Source of the DNA: Phoronis ovalis
Taxonomy: Eukaryota > Phoronida > Phoronidae
Direction of reading: 5' to 3'
NCBI GenBank assembly: GCA_028565635.1
Contig: JAOXYB010033852.1
Coordinates: 1-14,171, forward strand
DNA length: 14,171 bases
The translations under genes and the position numbers were made by a program. Below, piece after piece: positions 1 to 8,122 of this stretch (its first letter is position 1; the number at the start of each line of letters is the position of its first letter). The notes beneath the pieces were generated by a model. That model searched no databases. It was not told the DNA's origin and was given only the letters and a program-made list of their open reading frames with translations.

Positions 1-70
1 ATAGTATAGTTATATGGCGGCTGATGTATCTTTATATAGTATAGTTATATGGCGGCTGATGTATCTTTAT
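1..70. repeat. Two-copy 35-bp direct repeat
   Basis: Two adjoining, identical 35-bp units (1-35 and 36-70) begin atagtatagttatatggcgg. The array touches the window edge and may continue to the left. It lies in the intron downstream of the EGF exon of gene A. Confidence 0.9.
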
Positions 71-312
71 AAAATAAGTTAAACATCATACTGGATATTT
101 TTAATAATTTATTACATTAAAACACTGTTTAGTGAGTTCATGGAACGTACTATTTTAAATTGGTGTACATTATATAGTGAATTATTGTAAACACTGTACT
201 TTGTACGATCAACTGTGAATTTAGTTTCGTACACATTTCGTGAAAATGACGTTTAAACAGAAAATACTTCTGACAACAGTGATATCTGGTTTACTTGTCA
301 TGTACACCTTAC

Positions 313-441
313 CTACGCATGTTTTGCTGTCCAAGCCGAGTACCTGTTTTCCATTACACTCTCTGCAAACAGCTTTACCCGAATCAACGAAGCACAAATC
401 ACTGCAAGAGCTACTGAGACAGGGGTCGGAGTTATCTTGCA
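313..441 (-). CDS. Gene A exon 4: EGF-like module
   Basis: This internal exon encodes one EGF-like domain of an extracellular protein. The minus strand has a strong acceptor (pyrimidine-rich, ending tttcacag) before 441 and a strong donor (GTAAGG) after 313. The exon is 129 nt with phase 1 at both ends, the classic shuffled-module form. It encodes 43 residues with six cysteines spaced C-x4-C-x3-C-x8-C-x2-C-x12-C, starting DPCLSSSCSDLC and ending LGLDSKTC. This resembles LDL-receptor/LRP and OIT3-type EGF modules; the C-x2-C spacing is slightly unusual (C-x-C is usual). No calcium-binding D-x-N/D-E motif is obvious at its start. It follows the D8C exons directly with a 174-bp intron between. 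Downstream exons, predicted to encode a ZP domain, lie outside the window. The EGF call is from sequence; the OIT3-like gene identity is inferred from domain order. Confidence 0.82.
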   Translation of the reverse strand, partial: CKITPTPVSVALAVICASLIRVKLFAESVMENRYSAWTAKHA

Positions 442-615
442 CTGTGAAACAAAGAAATAATAAAATATTAAACGGTTAGGAAGAATCCTACTTGTCCTTG
501 GATTAGTTATGGACATTGACGGTAGGGAAATAAACAATAACTGTAAGTATCATACGAATCCAATGACAGTTCTCAATTACTTCAAATCATACATGATAAA
601 CCTCAATACGTTTAC

Positions 616-856
616 CTCCACAGAATGCGCAGTAACATTTTTTTGGCGGTTTCATCTTATAAACAAAGTATCCTTGTTGACACTTCTTGACATCGATAGA
701 AGGCATGTGAGATGAATATCTCGAGCTGCAGCATGATCCACTGTAATCAGCACAAACTTTCCTGGTCATGACACCGTCTTCCACTCGTGGATGACCCCCG
801 CTCATCCACATAGTTAGGGCGGTACCACATTGATGTCGTTTACCGCCTGCAACGCA
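616..856 (-). CDS. Gene A exon 3: second half of D8C domain
   Basis: This exon encodes the C-terminal part of a D8C (eight-cysteine) domain as found in uromodulin, GP2 and OIT3. The exon starts after the acceptor ttgtatttag (phase 0) and ends before the donor GTAAAC (phase 1), 241 nt. Its product starts CVAGGKRHQCGT and continues through W-M-S-G-G-H-P, VCADYSGSCC, KKCQQGYFVYK and a terminal KKCYCAFCG. These match the family pattern C...CGT..p.W..G.HP...G...R..C....CC.....V..C..GY.VY.....C...YC. A second acceptor 10 bp further in (gttgcag, exon from 846) would lose the conserved first Cys and change the entry phase from 0 to 1, which no longer fits exon 2, so 856 is preferred. There is one extra cysteine near the end compared with mammalian uromodulin. 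The function of D8C domains is poorly known; in uromodulin the domain lies in the branch region of the secreted filament. Confidence 0.87.
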
Positions 857-1249
857 CTAAATACAACAACCAATAGAAACATTACTCTTGTCGTCAATTA
901 ACTGCGCATCAAGAATATAAAATGTCCGTTCTATAAACTATATTAAACTTTTTTTTAAATTATACCTTTAAAAACTTTAAATATATTTATAAAATCTTAA
1001 CCAATCAGTTTGTATGCAAATCATTCGAAAATTTTTTTTGTCGCACTTTCTCAGCTAACTACAAATGTTGCACAGTTCGCTAGAAATTTTTAAAATGCGA
1101 TTTTATGTTTATTTGAAAAAGCTTTAGAATTATTTTCAGGTACGGTTATAATCAATAAAGGACTTGAATCATTAAACTACTGTAGTGTACGACTGGAATC
1201 CCTAAACTACTGTAGTGTACTACACATTGCTGCTCTCTGAACTACTTAC
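857..1249. other. Gene A intron 2 (393 bp)
   Basis: AT-rich spacer between the two D8C exons, bounded on the minus strand by the donor GTAAGT and the acceptor TTTAG. Apart from the small 30-bp direct repeat at 1161-1220, nothing coding is visible. Confidence 0.7.
1161..1220. repeat. Two-copy 30-bp direct repeat
   Basis: Adjacent units at 1161-1190 and 1191-1220 share the core ctaaactactgtagtgtac (the first has a single change) and a related gact-gaatc start. It lies immediately intron-side of the exon 2 donor of gene A. Confidence 0.85.
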
Positions 1250-1401
1250 AGAATCTGCCATTCTATTTCCAGCTGGTCCACTGAACCGGTACCATTCTCC
1301 TGTAGTGAAGTTTTTGATGTCACAGTGATAACCGACTTCGTTGCCATGTTTGTTTACATTCCTCCATGCTTCGTTTATAGTTTTATAGTTTGTACAGGGA
1401 T
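1250..1401 (-). CDS. Gene A exon 2: first half of D8C domain
   Basis: This exon encodes the N-terminal part of the D8C domain. On the minus strand the acceptor is tttttcatcag and the donor GTAAGT. The exon is 152 nt, entering in phase 1 and leaving in phase 0. The first codon is completed by the last G of the signal exon to give Asp, so the module opens DPCTNYKTINEAWRN. It then has YHCDIKNF, GEWYRFSGPAG and NRMADS. These match the start of uromodulin/OIT3 D8C domains: DPC..Y..l...WR, then HCD, WYRF.G..G and a final hydrophobic/acidic turn before the next Cys. Joined to exon 3 the domain is complete with 11 cysteines and has no stop. The first half of the domain is too short for ordinary ORF thresholds and is easily missed. 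Confidence 0.87.
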
Positions 1402-1435
1402 CTGATGAAAAATGTAATAATTAATAAATTAGTTA

Positions 1436-1599
1436 TTACTTAAGCCATTCTTTGAACAACAACATGTTAAAAGTGCCTGCTGTTTCAATCTTGTGTAAAC
1501 GGAGGTCTGCAGGAAGGTAGCTGTAAGGTTTGTTAGCATTCTTCCATGTTTCATTTTCGTAATTTGTACAAGGCTTATCCGAGGAATAAAATATGTTTA
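1436..1599 (-). pseudogene. Decayed copy of D8C exon 2
   Basis: About 178 bp upstream of gene A exon 2 lies a related sequence. From 1579 leftward, GAT AAG CCT TGT ACA AAT TAC reads DKPCTNY, then ETWKNANK, close to DPCTNY and EAWRNVNK of exon 2; nucleotide similarity is clear over about 50 bp (1579-1528). After that the copy loses the HC, WYRF and G..G motifs and runs to a stop at 1438-1436. The acceptor equivalent reads cctcgg instead of catcag, so the AG is lost. A weak alternative acceptor (aatcag, AG at 1601-1600) would open the frame in phase 1. It is most simply an old partial tandem duplication that no longer works. A truncated alternative terminal exon is possible but less likely. Confidence 0.6.
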
Positions 1600-1953
1600 C
1601 TGATTTATACATTAGGACACCAGATGGAAATCTTTTGAATATTTGGATACAAAAATCCCAAATTTGTATGAAATTGGCGATAATGTTCAATGTTCCGACT
1701 TAAGGACTAGAGATACAAAAACATTGCTTTTTGACTATAATTTTCTTTATAAATTTCCATAATCAAAATAAAGAGGTAGACACATAAAAGTATATATTTT
1801 TACTGTAAGTTTATACTGTAATCTTAATTAATCTTAATGCAAAAAGTTTAAAGCAGTTCTCACGATCTGATAAGCATCCGTTTTGGGAAAATAAAGTGTA
1901 CTATGTCAAAAAAATCCTTGTACCTATAAAGCTGCAACTTCAAAAAAATATCA

Positions 1954-1971
1954 ATATATATATATGTGTGT

Positions 1972-2010
<39 letters not shown>

Positions 2011-2055
2011 TGTATGCGTGTGTGTTTGACAGTTTTGTAGATATATATATATATA
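1954..2055. repeat. TA/TG compound microsatellite
   Basis: A short (TA)n run passes into a long (TG)n tract with a few interruptions (tatg, tttg, tgcg) and is followed after 10 bp by a second (AT)n run. Such alternating purine-pyrimidine DNA is typically length-polymorphic. It lies in intron 1 of gene A. Confidence 0.95.
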
Positions 2056-2160
2056 AATTTGGAAATTAAAATTCAGGAAACAATTTTTTTTCGAAAAATG
2101 GCTTTTATCGGATTTATGAGCAAATTCAAACTATTCGACATCAGGAATGCTAAGTATTTC

Positions 2161-2277
2161 AAAATGTATACTTTATATGTCTATCTCTTCACTGTAATCA
2201 CTAAACCAAAATTTTCTAACTTTTTAAAAATGTATACTTTTATATGTCTATCTCTTGATTGTAATTACTAAACCAAA
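2161..2277. repeat. Two-copy ~50-bp direct duplication, offset 66 bp
   Basis: Copies at 2161-2210 and 2227-2277 share aaaatgtatact-ttatatg, tctatctctt, tgtaat-actaaaccaaa and differ by a few substitutions and one indel. The 16-bp separator is AT-rich. The small plus-strand open frame crossing it is not convincing as a gene. Confidence 0.85.
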
Positions 2278-2622
2278 GGTTCAAATATATGTACACCTCT
2301 TTTCCCCTACAGATTTAAAAATCTTGTCTCAATCAACTGCTAGTTACTTTAACATATTGTGTGCGTACTACCGGATTTCGGGGAGTGCTAGTTATAAATT
2401 GTGATTTCTAAACGATGTGGTGTTGTGCACTCAAAACATGCGTCAGTACTAAATTAATGTGTACCAACTAACAATTGTTAGGGACTCCTGCTACTTGCTT
2501 ATCAGTTAAAGAGCTTTAAGATATTTGCACAGTCTCTTGATTCACACATTCGTGATGCTAAATCTCATGTGTACCTGTGTTTATTGTATGACTGAACTAG
2601 TTCCTTTTTTGCTCGTAATTTA

Positions 2623-3373
2623 ATTACAGGATATATAAAACTGCATGTATTACATAATTATAGGACATATAGAACTGCATGTATTACACAATTATAGGAT
2701 ATATAGAACTGACTGTATTACACAATTATAGGACATATAGAACTGAATGTATTACATAATTATAGGACATATAGAACTGCATGTATTACATAATTATAGG
2801 ATATATAGAACTGAATGTATTACACAATTATAGGACATATAGGACTGAATGTATTACATAATTATAGGACATATAGAACTGAATGTATTACATAATTATA
2901 AGACATATAGAATTGCATGTATTACATAATTATAGGACATATAGAACTGCATGTATTACATAATTATAGGATATATAGAACTGAATGTAGTACACAATTG
3001 TAGGACATATAGGACTGAATGTATTACATAATTATAGGACATATAGAACTGAATGTATTACATAATTATAGGACATATAGAACTGAATGTATTACATAAT
3101 TATAGGACATATAGAACTGCATGTATTACATAATTACAGGACATATAGAACTGAATGTATTACATAATTATATGACATATAGAACTGCATGTATTACATA
3201 ATTATAGGACGTATAGAACTGCATGTATTACATAATTACAGGACATATAGAACTACATGTATTACATAACTATAGGACATATAGAACTGAATGTATTACA
3301 TAATTATAAGACATATAGAACTGCATGTATTACATAGTTATAGGACGTATAGAACTGCATGTATTACATAATT
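2623..3373. repeat. 34-bp minisatellite, about 22 copies
   Basis: A continuous head-to-tail array with exact 34-bp spacing (unit starts at 2623, 2657, 2691, 2725 and so on). The unit begins attataggacatatagaact and ends atgtattacata. Variants are shared between non-adjacent units: gcatg/gaatg/gactg, acata/acaca, ggacat/ggatat/ggacgt, and aattata/aattaca. Each unit holds the 11-bp palindrome ATGTA-T-TACAT. The array lies within intron 1 of gene A and has no open frame. Confidence 0.97.
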
Positions 3374-3629
3374 TTACATTTCTGCGTACAAATGATGTCA
3401 AAAATGATATTTAGACATGTAAGTTGATGTATGTCATTTATTAATATTTCACTGAACCATAAACATTAAAATATAGAATGGCTCCTGTTCATTTTCGTAA
3501 AACACGCCTAATTATCCTAAATAATATTTTATGAATTTTGTGGAGAATTATATCATATATATATTGCTACATTATTAGTACTACCCTGAAATGTACAAAA
3601 AAATTGTATGTATTTGTTTACCAAGAAAT

Positions 3630-4165
3630 CGATTTTTTGGTGGGTTCAAAACATTATAAAATCTGCAGAATAATTTCTGCCGATTTTTTTTAATCGCAAT
3701 CCTATTTTAGTTGATTCAACAGGGTCGGCTAAAAGTTATCTTCCACCAAATTAGTCCCTGAAGGTCAAAATCAAACGCCCCAAAATCGCACAGGCAGAAT
3801 AATGTCACAAGCATATATCTTATCCTCCTGCCCACCAAACGCTAAAATTGTTTTGCAGTTAATTCTATACTTGAGTGACAGAAAATATAATAGTTAATTA
3901 TATACTTGCGAGCGAGAAAATGTAAATGGTGTTACAAAATTCTAAAAATCAGTAAAATCTACTATTTGGTTCGTGCAAAACATTATAAAATCTGCAGTAT
4001 GATTTCGACTGATTTTTCTACTTGCAGTACTTGTTAGTTGAATTAACTGCATTGGCTAAAAATTCTAATTTTCAATTATCTTCAACAAGAATTAGTTACT
4101 GAAGTTCTAAATCAAACATCACAAAACCGAAAAGGCAAAAGAATGTCTATAAAATGAAACAATTT
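3630..4165. repeat. Diverged local direct duplication (~200 bp, offset ~325 bp)
   Basis: The stretch from about 3640 to 3810 recurs diverged at about 3965 to 4150. Shared blocks in the same order are caaaacattataaaatctgcag, then gattt...ctgatttt, ttagttga.ttaac, ggctaaaa, ttatctt-cac-a, ttagt-.ctgaag and atcaaac..c.caaaa. Both copies are non-coding. It is either an old segmental tandem duplication inside intron 1 or two copies of an unrecognised element. Confidence 0.65.
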
Positions 4166-4445
4166 GGAAACTTGTGTATTGATAGTAGCTTTATGGCTAA
4201 GCTGGACTCTCGTCACTATTTAATTAAAACTTCGTGCATGATAAATCCGCATTGCATTTTTTCAAACAAAATAATGTTTTCTGAAATTTAACAGTCATGT
4301 TATGTTATGGTGATATATTTAGACGTTTGTGTGCAATGCGTAAAATTAAATTAAAATCATAATCTACATCCTGCAGCAAAATCTTGTGGATCTAAATTGG
4401 AGCTAACTATGTTTTTAAGAAGTAAATGTTATTTCAGTCTGGACT

Positions 4446-4838
4446 GAATTGTAAATTCCGTGAATAATGTTTTAATTATTAATTAATGTTTAAAAAATGA
4501 TATTTTTATTTGCTAAAATAACTAAATTGGTTATATAACCAAAATCCCTGGGCAATTTAAAAATGGTCAAAAACAAATTATTGGAATATCGATTACTTGC
4601 TAAAAATATAGTTAACTCGAATTTTGAACTAGTGCGTTTTTCCGTATGATGTACCTGATGATTTTTGTAGGGTGTAATTAAATGCTAATTAAATTTCGTA
4701 CATTTTATGCAATAGTTTGAGAATACCAATTATGAAATTGCTTAACGGTTAAAGTTTTAGAAAACATCTATTTTTATTGAAAAAAATGTAATGCGGATTT
4801 TTCACGAATTTTTATTTAAACAGCTTAGCTTTAATTGC
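4446..4838. repeat. Dispersed repeat family 1, copy a
   Basis: This ~390-bp non-coding segment has a diverged colinear partner in the same orientation at 10145-10552. Conserved blocks include gtaaat.cc.tgaataat, atttaaaaatg.tc, gtagga/gtatgatgtacct, ttaaatgctaattaaat, tgagaata and ggatttttc.cgaat. By eye the identity is roughly two thirds. No ORF, inverted ends or poly-A tail is evident, so the class of element is unknown. It lies in intron 1 of gene A. Confidence 0.75.
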
Positions 4839-5012
4839 TCATTACAGGGAATATGGGGCGGGTGACTATTACACCTGTAGTCTCAAGCGGATATACCATG
4901 TCATCCATATAGCCCATCATACGCCAAAAGTGTTTTGCAGAATAATTGCGAAATCCAAATTCCATGCTCTTGCGTAAGAGCAAAATTAAAACGATGTAAA
5001 AAATAACTTTCC

Positions 5013-5119
5013 AAGCTGTGAACATACCATGAAAAGAACAGAACGCATGATTGCAGCAGACTTACTGTTCTACAAAGGTCCAAGACCCAACATTTACAAG
5101 CACCAGAAGCACGTACTGG
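5013..5119 (-). pseudogene. Decayed copy of signal-peptide exon region
   Basis: On the minus strand this stretch is a diverged duplicate of the gene A signal exon and its donor flank. The copy reads atgttgggtcttgg, then agaacagtaa, gtctgctgcaatcatgcg and tcttttcatgg. The true exon reads atgtttggctttga, then ataacaataa, cgtctgcagcaggtatgcg and tctttcatgg. The donor dinucleotide GT is replaced by at (caatcatgcg for caggtatgcg), so splicing from this copy should not work. The offset between copies is about 111 bp. A weaker third match to the same motif (tcatgaaaag on plus) lies at about 5246, upstream of the ATG, so the whole leader region may derive from a roughly 110-bp tandem repeat. Confidence 0.55.
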
Positions 5120-5172
5120 GAACATACTGGTAACATTCCATGAAAGATACAGAATATTCATCACACGCATAC

Positions 5173-5233
5173 CTGCTGCAGACGTTATTGTTATAAAACA
5201 TATCAAAGCCAAACATCTAATAACTTGATTCAT
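5173..5233 (-). CDS. Gene A exon 1: start codon and signal peptide
   Basis: The start codon is at 5233-5231 and the coding part of the exon is 61 nt, ending at the donor CAG|GTATGC in phase 1. It encodes MNQVIRCLALICFITITSAA, a textbook secretory signal: a short polar/basic start, a hydrophobic core of about 13 residues and small residues before the likely cleavage at the Ala-Ala end. The leftover G joins AT of exon 2 to make Asp, so the mature protein would begin about ADPC or DPC. This phase fit across a 3.8-kb intron is the main reason to link it to the D8C exons; the link remains an inference without transcript data. A stop-free continuation past the donor is judged intronic. A TATA box lies about 90 bp upstream of the ATG. 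Confidence 0.7.
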
Positions 5234-5319
5234 CCCGTGAACAGTTCATGAAAAGAGTTACACGTGTGACTCTCAGCTACACACTGGAGAACGACATAGG
5301 TGTGACGTGAGGAGACCAG

Positions 5320-5325
5320 TTTATA
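5320..5325 (-). promoter_or_regulatory. TATA box of gene A
   Basis: On the minus strand TATAAA (in gcatataaactgg) lies about 90 bp before the proposed ATG, placing a transcription start near 5300-5290 and a 5' leader of roughly 60 nt with no upstream ATG until about 5247. The variant CRE-like octamer TCACGTCA follows it at 5309-5302. Supported by position and consensus only. Confidence 0.45.
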
Positions 5326-5539
5326 TGCATCACTCCGCTAGACTGACAAATGTTGTTTCCTGTGTAGGATGTCCAGGGATGGTGTGGGCTTTTATCAGTT
5401 TGACGTTAGAATGCCTGCATGTTTATATATCGTATAGGTTATTTCGTAAACTTAGGATTCCGGGGGACGCTTGTAAAGGCTGCTTGTCGTAGACCAGGTG
5501 TGTAACGTAATCTACGCGTTTAGCGCAGGCAAATCGGCC

Positions 5540-5553
5540 CTTTTGATCAAAAG
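5540..5553. other. Perfect 14-bp palindrome
   Basis: CTTTTGATCAAAAG reads identically on both strands. It lies about 215 bp upstream of the TATA box of gene A. It could be a dimeric-factor site or chance in AT-rich DNA. Confidence 0.5.
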
Positions 5554-5820
5554 TGATAAGGTTTTTAGCCTTGATCTTTCTAGGGGTCTATTTTTCACGA
5601 ATAGTATTGATTAGGGTTCAACATTTGCTGTGAGAGTTCTGGTGACAGAAAGATTTTGGCAGAAACTTCCACATCCTTGCTTAAGGAAAAACTAATGTGT
5701 GTGTTTACCTGTTGAAAAATTTAAGTCTTGGATGGGGTAATAATTTCACCATAGGTCTTGCTTATTGTTCTTTGTTTGAGTCTCCTAAAGCACTAATCTT
5801 GTTTGGAAGGTTTTGACGAA

Positions 5821-6036
5821 CATGGTTACCCACAGTTTACCTAAGTGTCCCCTCCTGGGGTTAGATGACAGAGAGTAGGATGGTCTGTTATCAGTGAAGA
5901 AGTCACCATGTGTTGCAGATGAGTTATCCATGGTTATCCACAGTGTACTTGAGTATCCCCTCCTGGGGTAGGATGACCGAGAGTAGGATGGTCTGTTATC
6001 AGTGAAGAAGTCGCCATGTGTTACAGATGAGTTAAG
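5821..6036. repeat. Two-copy 108-bp tandem duplication
   Basis: Units 5821-5928 and 5929-6036 share almost all bases, including cccctcctgggg, gagagtaggatggtctgtta, tcagtgaagaagtc and ccatgtgtt.cagatgagtta. A handful of substitutions and short indels that cancel separate them, so it is a fairly recent duplication. Neither unit keeps a long open frame. It lies upstream of gene A. Confidence 0.93.
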
Positions 6037-6549
6037 GTGAGTCTAGATCAATCTAGGTCATCGTTTGAAGGTTCGATTATTAGATAATTATATCTATAAG
6101 TTTGAAAGCGAGCAGATTATTCTTCGAAAGTTATTTTAAATGTTTCTTTTAGATCATTTACATATACTTGGATGAGGAAAGAGACAGGAGGTGCACAAGG
6201 GGAGATCCACATTCCTTCGATCTTCAGTCTGGTGCCTTCCGAGATAGTTGTATTGTAGTGTGGGTTGTTCTATTTACTTTTCTGAAAACGCGGCTTTAAA
6301 AGGTTTCTATGAGAAACTGCGTTTAATGTAAGCAGCTATTATGTCTTCAGTAAGGCAGTTTCTAATAAGGTGTCATTGCAATATCGTTTAGATTACTGGC
6401 ATACGATTACCATACTTCCAACATGTTTTTTTAATGCAGACAGACAACAAAGTGTTCAATACAGTCAATATTAATATAATAAGAAATGAATCCAACAGAT
6501 AAATGTATTCACATGGTAAGTAATCATATCCATAAGATAATTCTAGCAC

Positions 6550-6957
6550 TAGCAAGATATGTACATAATAGTTTTTAAAATAAGAACTGATGTTGTCCTG
6601 GGATGTGCTGATAACTGGGTTGTATATACATTTTCTATTTGTTATTATTATATTTGTTTTCACATTATTGTATAATTGTTAGTAAAGTTTTATGGTTATT
6701 ATTGTATAATTGTCAGTAAAGTGTTATTGTTATTATTGTATAATTGTCAGTAAAGTTTTATTGTTATTGTTGTATAAATGTTAGTAAAGTTTTATTGATA
6801 TTATTGTATAATTGTCAGTAAAGTTTTATTGTTATTATTGTATAATTGTTAGTAAAGTTTTATTGTTATTTTTGTGTACGTAATAGCTTTTAAAATAAGA
6901 ACTGATGTCCTGGGATGTGCTGATGGCCAGGTTGTATATTCACTTTCTATTTGTAAC
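6550..6957. repeat. Direct duplication flanking a 34-bp array
   Basis: The segment at 6550-6643 (gtacataatagtttttaaaa ... tgtcctgggatgtgctgat ... ctatttgt) recurs at 6876-6957 with small changes. The 34-bp array sits between the two. It looks as if a duplication enclosed, or gave rise to, the array. The minus-strand open frame over 6663-6388 contains only low-complexity hydrophobic sequence and is not called. Confidence 0.88.
6664..6867. repeat. 34-bp minisatellite, six copies
   Basis: Six head-to-tail units of exactly 34 bp begin attattgtataattgttagt and end aaagttttattgtt. Changes are few (ttag/tcag, gtgttatt, one more diverged unit attgttgtataaatg). The unit sequence is unlike the 34-bp array at 2623-3373 although the period is the same. 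Confidence 0.95.
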
Positions 6958-7001
6958 GGTCTCATCCAAAATAATTTACCTAATTATAAGATTCACTGGT
7001 A

Positions 7002-7250
7002 AACTTCTGTCCCCACTTTTAACACGTAAAAATCAGACCAACGTCTAAAAACAGTTTTTTAGCAAAATGTCCAATATTTAAAAAAATCAAATGTGTGCAT
7101 ATGCGAATACCTTTATGTGGCATTTGACTTTTCTGATTTAATTTTTTCTACCTCAAGCTTAAGGAAATTTGCAAATGATTTAAGAAACCAAAAGGCCAGT
7201 TTAAATCCATTTAAATTTTAAGCAAGTCTATAGTAACAACACATCGAGGA
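7002..7250. repeat. Dispersed repeat family 2, copy a
   Basis: Non-coding segment with a colinear diverged partner at about 11530-11730. Shared blocks are cttctgt/ctctgt..cc, acttttaa..cgtaaaaatcaga, tttaagaa.c.aaaaggccagttta and ctatagtaacaa.acatcgag.aaact. The middle of each copy is poorly conserved. The class of element is not recognised. Confidence 0.75.
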
Positions 7251-7589
7251 AACTGGGGAAAACCTAATTTCCTTCAAGGCACCTGAATGGAAGTGAAAAC
7301 GGCGACACGACCTAATGTAGAACGTGGAATTTTGAATTTTTCAAATGCTGATTTTTTTATGAAAAATGTTGTAAAAACTTGGACGTAAAATCAACCTAGA
7401 AAACAAGTATCTCGCCAGATGTCGTAGCACTTGCGTTGCATGGGAAATCAACACTCAAGGAAACGATGGTAATTTGCATATCAATTGAGAAGTACCAGCA
7501 ACCGAGTAAAGAATCTTCTGTCTGGCACTTGCGTAACATGAATTTTACTAAGGGACACTCCCAAAGAAAAGCTGAAAAGCAAACTATCC

Positions 7590-8122
7590 GATTATACCAA
7601 ACAAGTCATAAAAAATATTTTGAAACTTCACGAGGAGGAAAAAAAATAGTCAAATACATATTTACACTTCGTAAACGTTGCGGAAAAGAAACTGCCAGGT
7701 CAATTAATGGAATATTTTGGCAATGTTTTACATGTCACATACAAAGTCCGGGGAAAAATGTGGTGCTATATATCAATTAGAATGTAATAATTGCAATCAA
7801 AGGTATATTGGAGAGACAGGTCGAATGGTTAAGAGCACAGATCAGAGAGCACAGAGCCTCAACCTCCAATTCAGCGGTCACAGAACATTGTTCTAATACA
7901 GGTCACACCCTTCAGTGGGAACAATATAAGATACTGGACCAAGAGCCGACCCTCATGGCTGGAAGAATCAAAGAAGCCATTCACATCCGAACTCGAAAAC
8001 CAGCCATCAACCGAGGCATGGGCTACGAACTACCACCCATTTACGACAGACAGTGTTTTGATGTCAGAACATCATGTGACCTCTTCCCGCCACAGTTAGT
8101 AGGACTGAAGAAGGGCTTGTGA
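7590..8122 (+). pseudogene. Penelope-like element 3' end (GIY-YIG endonuclease), frameshifted
   Basis: This is the C-terminal endonuclease of a Penelope-like retroelement, whose full protein has a reverse transcriptase followed by a GIY-YIG nuclease that nicks the target DNA. From 7759 one frame reads CGAIYQLECNNCNQRYIGET, carrying the AIY and YIG motifs and paired cysteines. Near 7820-7830 the reading moves one base, and the frame at 7808-8122 continues LRAQIREHRAST, NSAVTEHCSNTGH, IKEAIHIRTRKPAINRGMG and ELPPIYD, then stops at 8120-8122. The REHR, TEH..NTGH, IKEA..I and P..NR signatures are those of this family. Upstream to about 7590 a weak, stop-interrupted resemblance to the linker after the RT may exist; no RT motifs are visible. 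It is a 5'-truncated, inactive copy. Confidence 0.8.

Larger units (their letters stand above)
1402..5172. other. Gene A intron 1 (~3.8 kb)
   Basis: This long first intron holds the exon relics, the TG microsatellite, the 34-bp minisatellite, the local duplication and one dispersed repeat copy described separately. Between 3374 and 3630 and between 4166 and 4445 no coding or repeat signal was recognised. The extent rests on the exon 1 to exon 2 link. Confidence 0.6.

Noticed and set aside
240-479. Plus-strand frame with a hydrophobic start resembling a signal peptide
   Set aside because: It is antisense to the EGF exon, which has conserved cysteines and splice sites on the minus strand.
509-715. 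Plus-strand open frame
   Set aside because: Antisense shadow of the D8C exon.
2623-3373. CRISPR array
   Set aside because: Head-to-tail 34-bp units with no unique spacers in a eukaryotic context; it is a minisatellite.
4831-5025. Minus-strand frame containing YMDD, the motif of some reverse transcriptases
   Set aside because: No other RT motif surrounds it and the flanking residues do not fit; the stretch adjoins and partly overlaps the decayed exon 1 copy.
4901-5233. Reading the signal-peptide frame straight through to a 110-residue protein
   Set aside because: A good donor (CAGGTATGC) in the right phase follows the signal peptide, and the continuation looks like intron and duplicated exon DNA.
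6060-6090. GGTTCGATTA as a tRNA or SINE B box
   Set aside because: No A box, cloverleaf or tRNA-like arms at a suitable distance.
6130-6225. Minus-strand fragment VYVNDLKET preceded by SP..P...FLI, recalling the LINE RT stretch before the YVNDL motif
   Set aside because: Too short, with spacing that does not fit and no YADD box nearby; could be a relic but cannot be supported.
6388-6663. Minus-strand 91-residue hydrophobic frame
   Set aside because: Low-complexity Ile/Leu/Tyr/Asn-rich sequence from AT-rich DNA, overlapping a duplicated segment.
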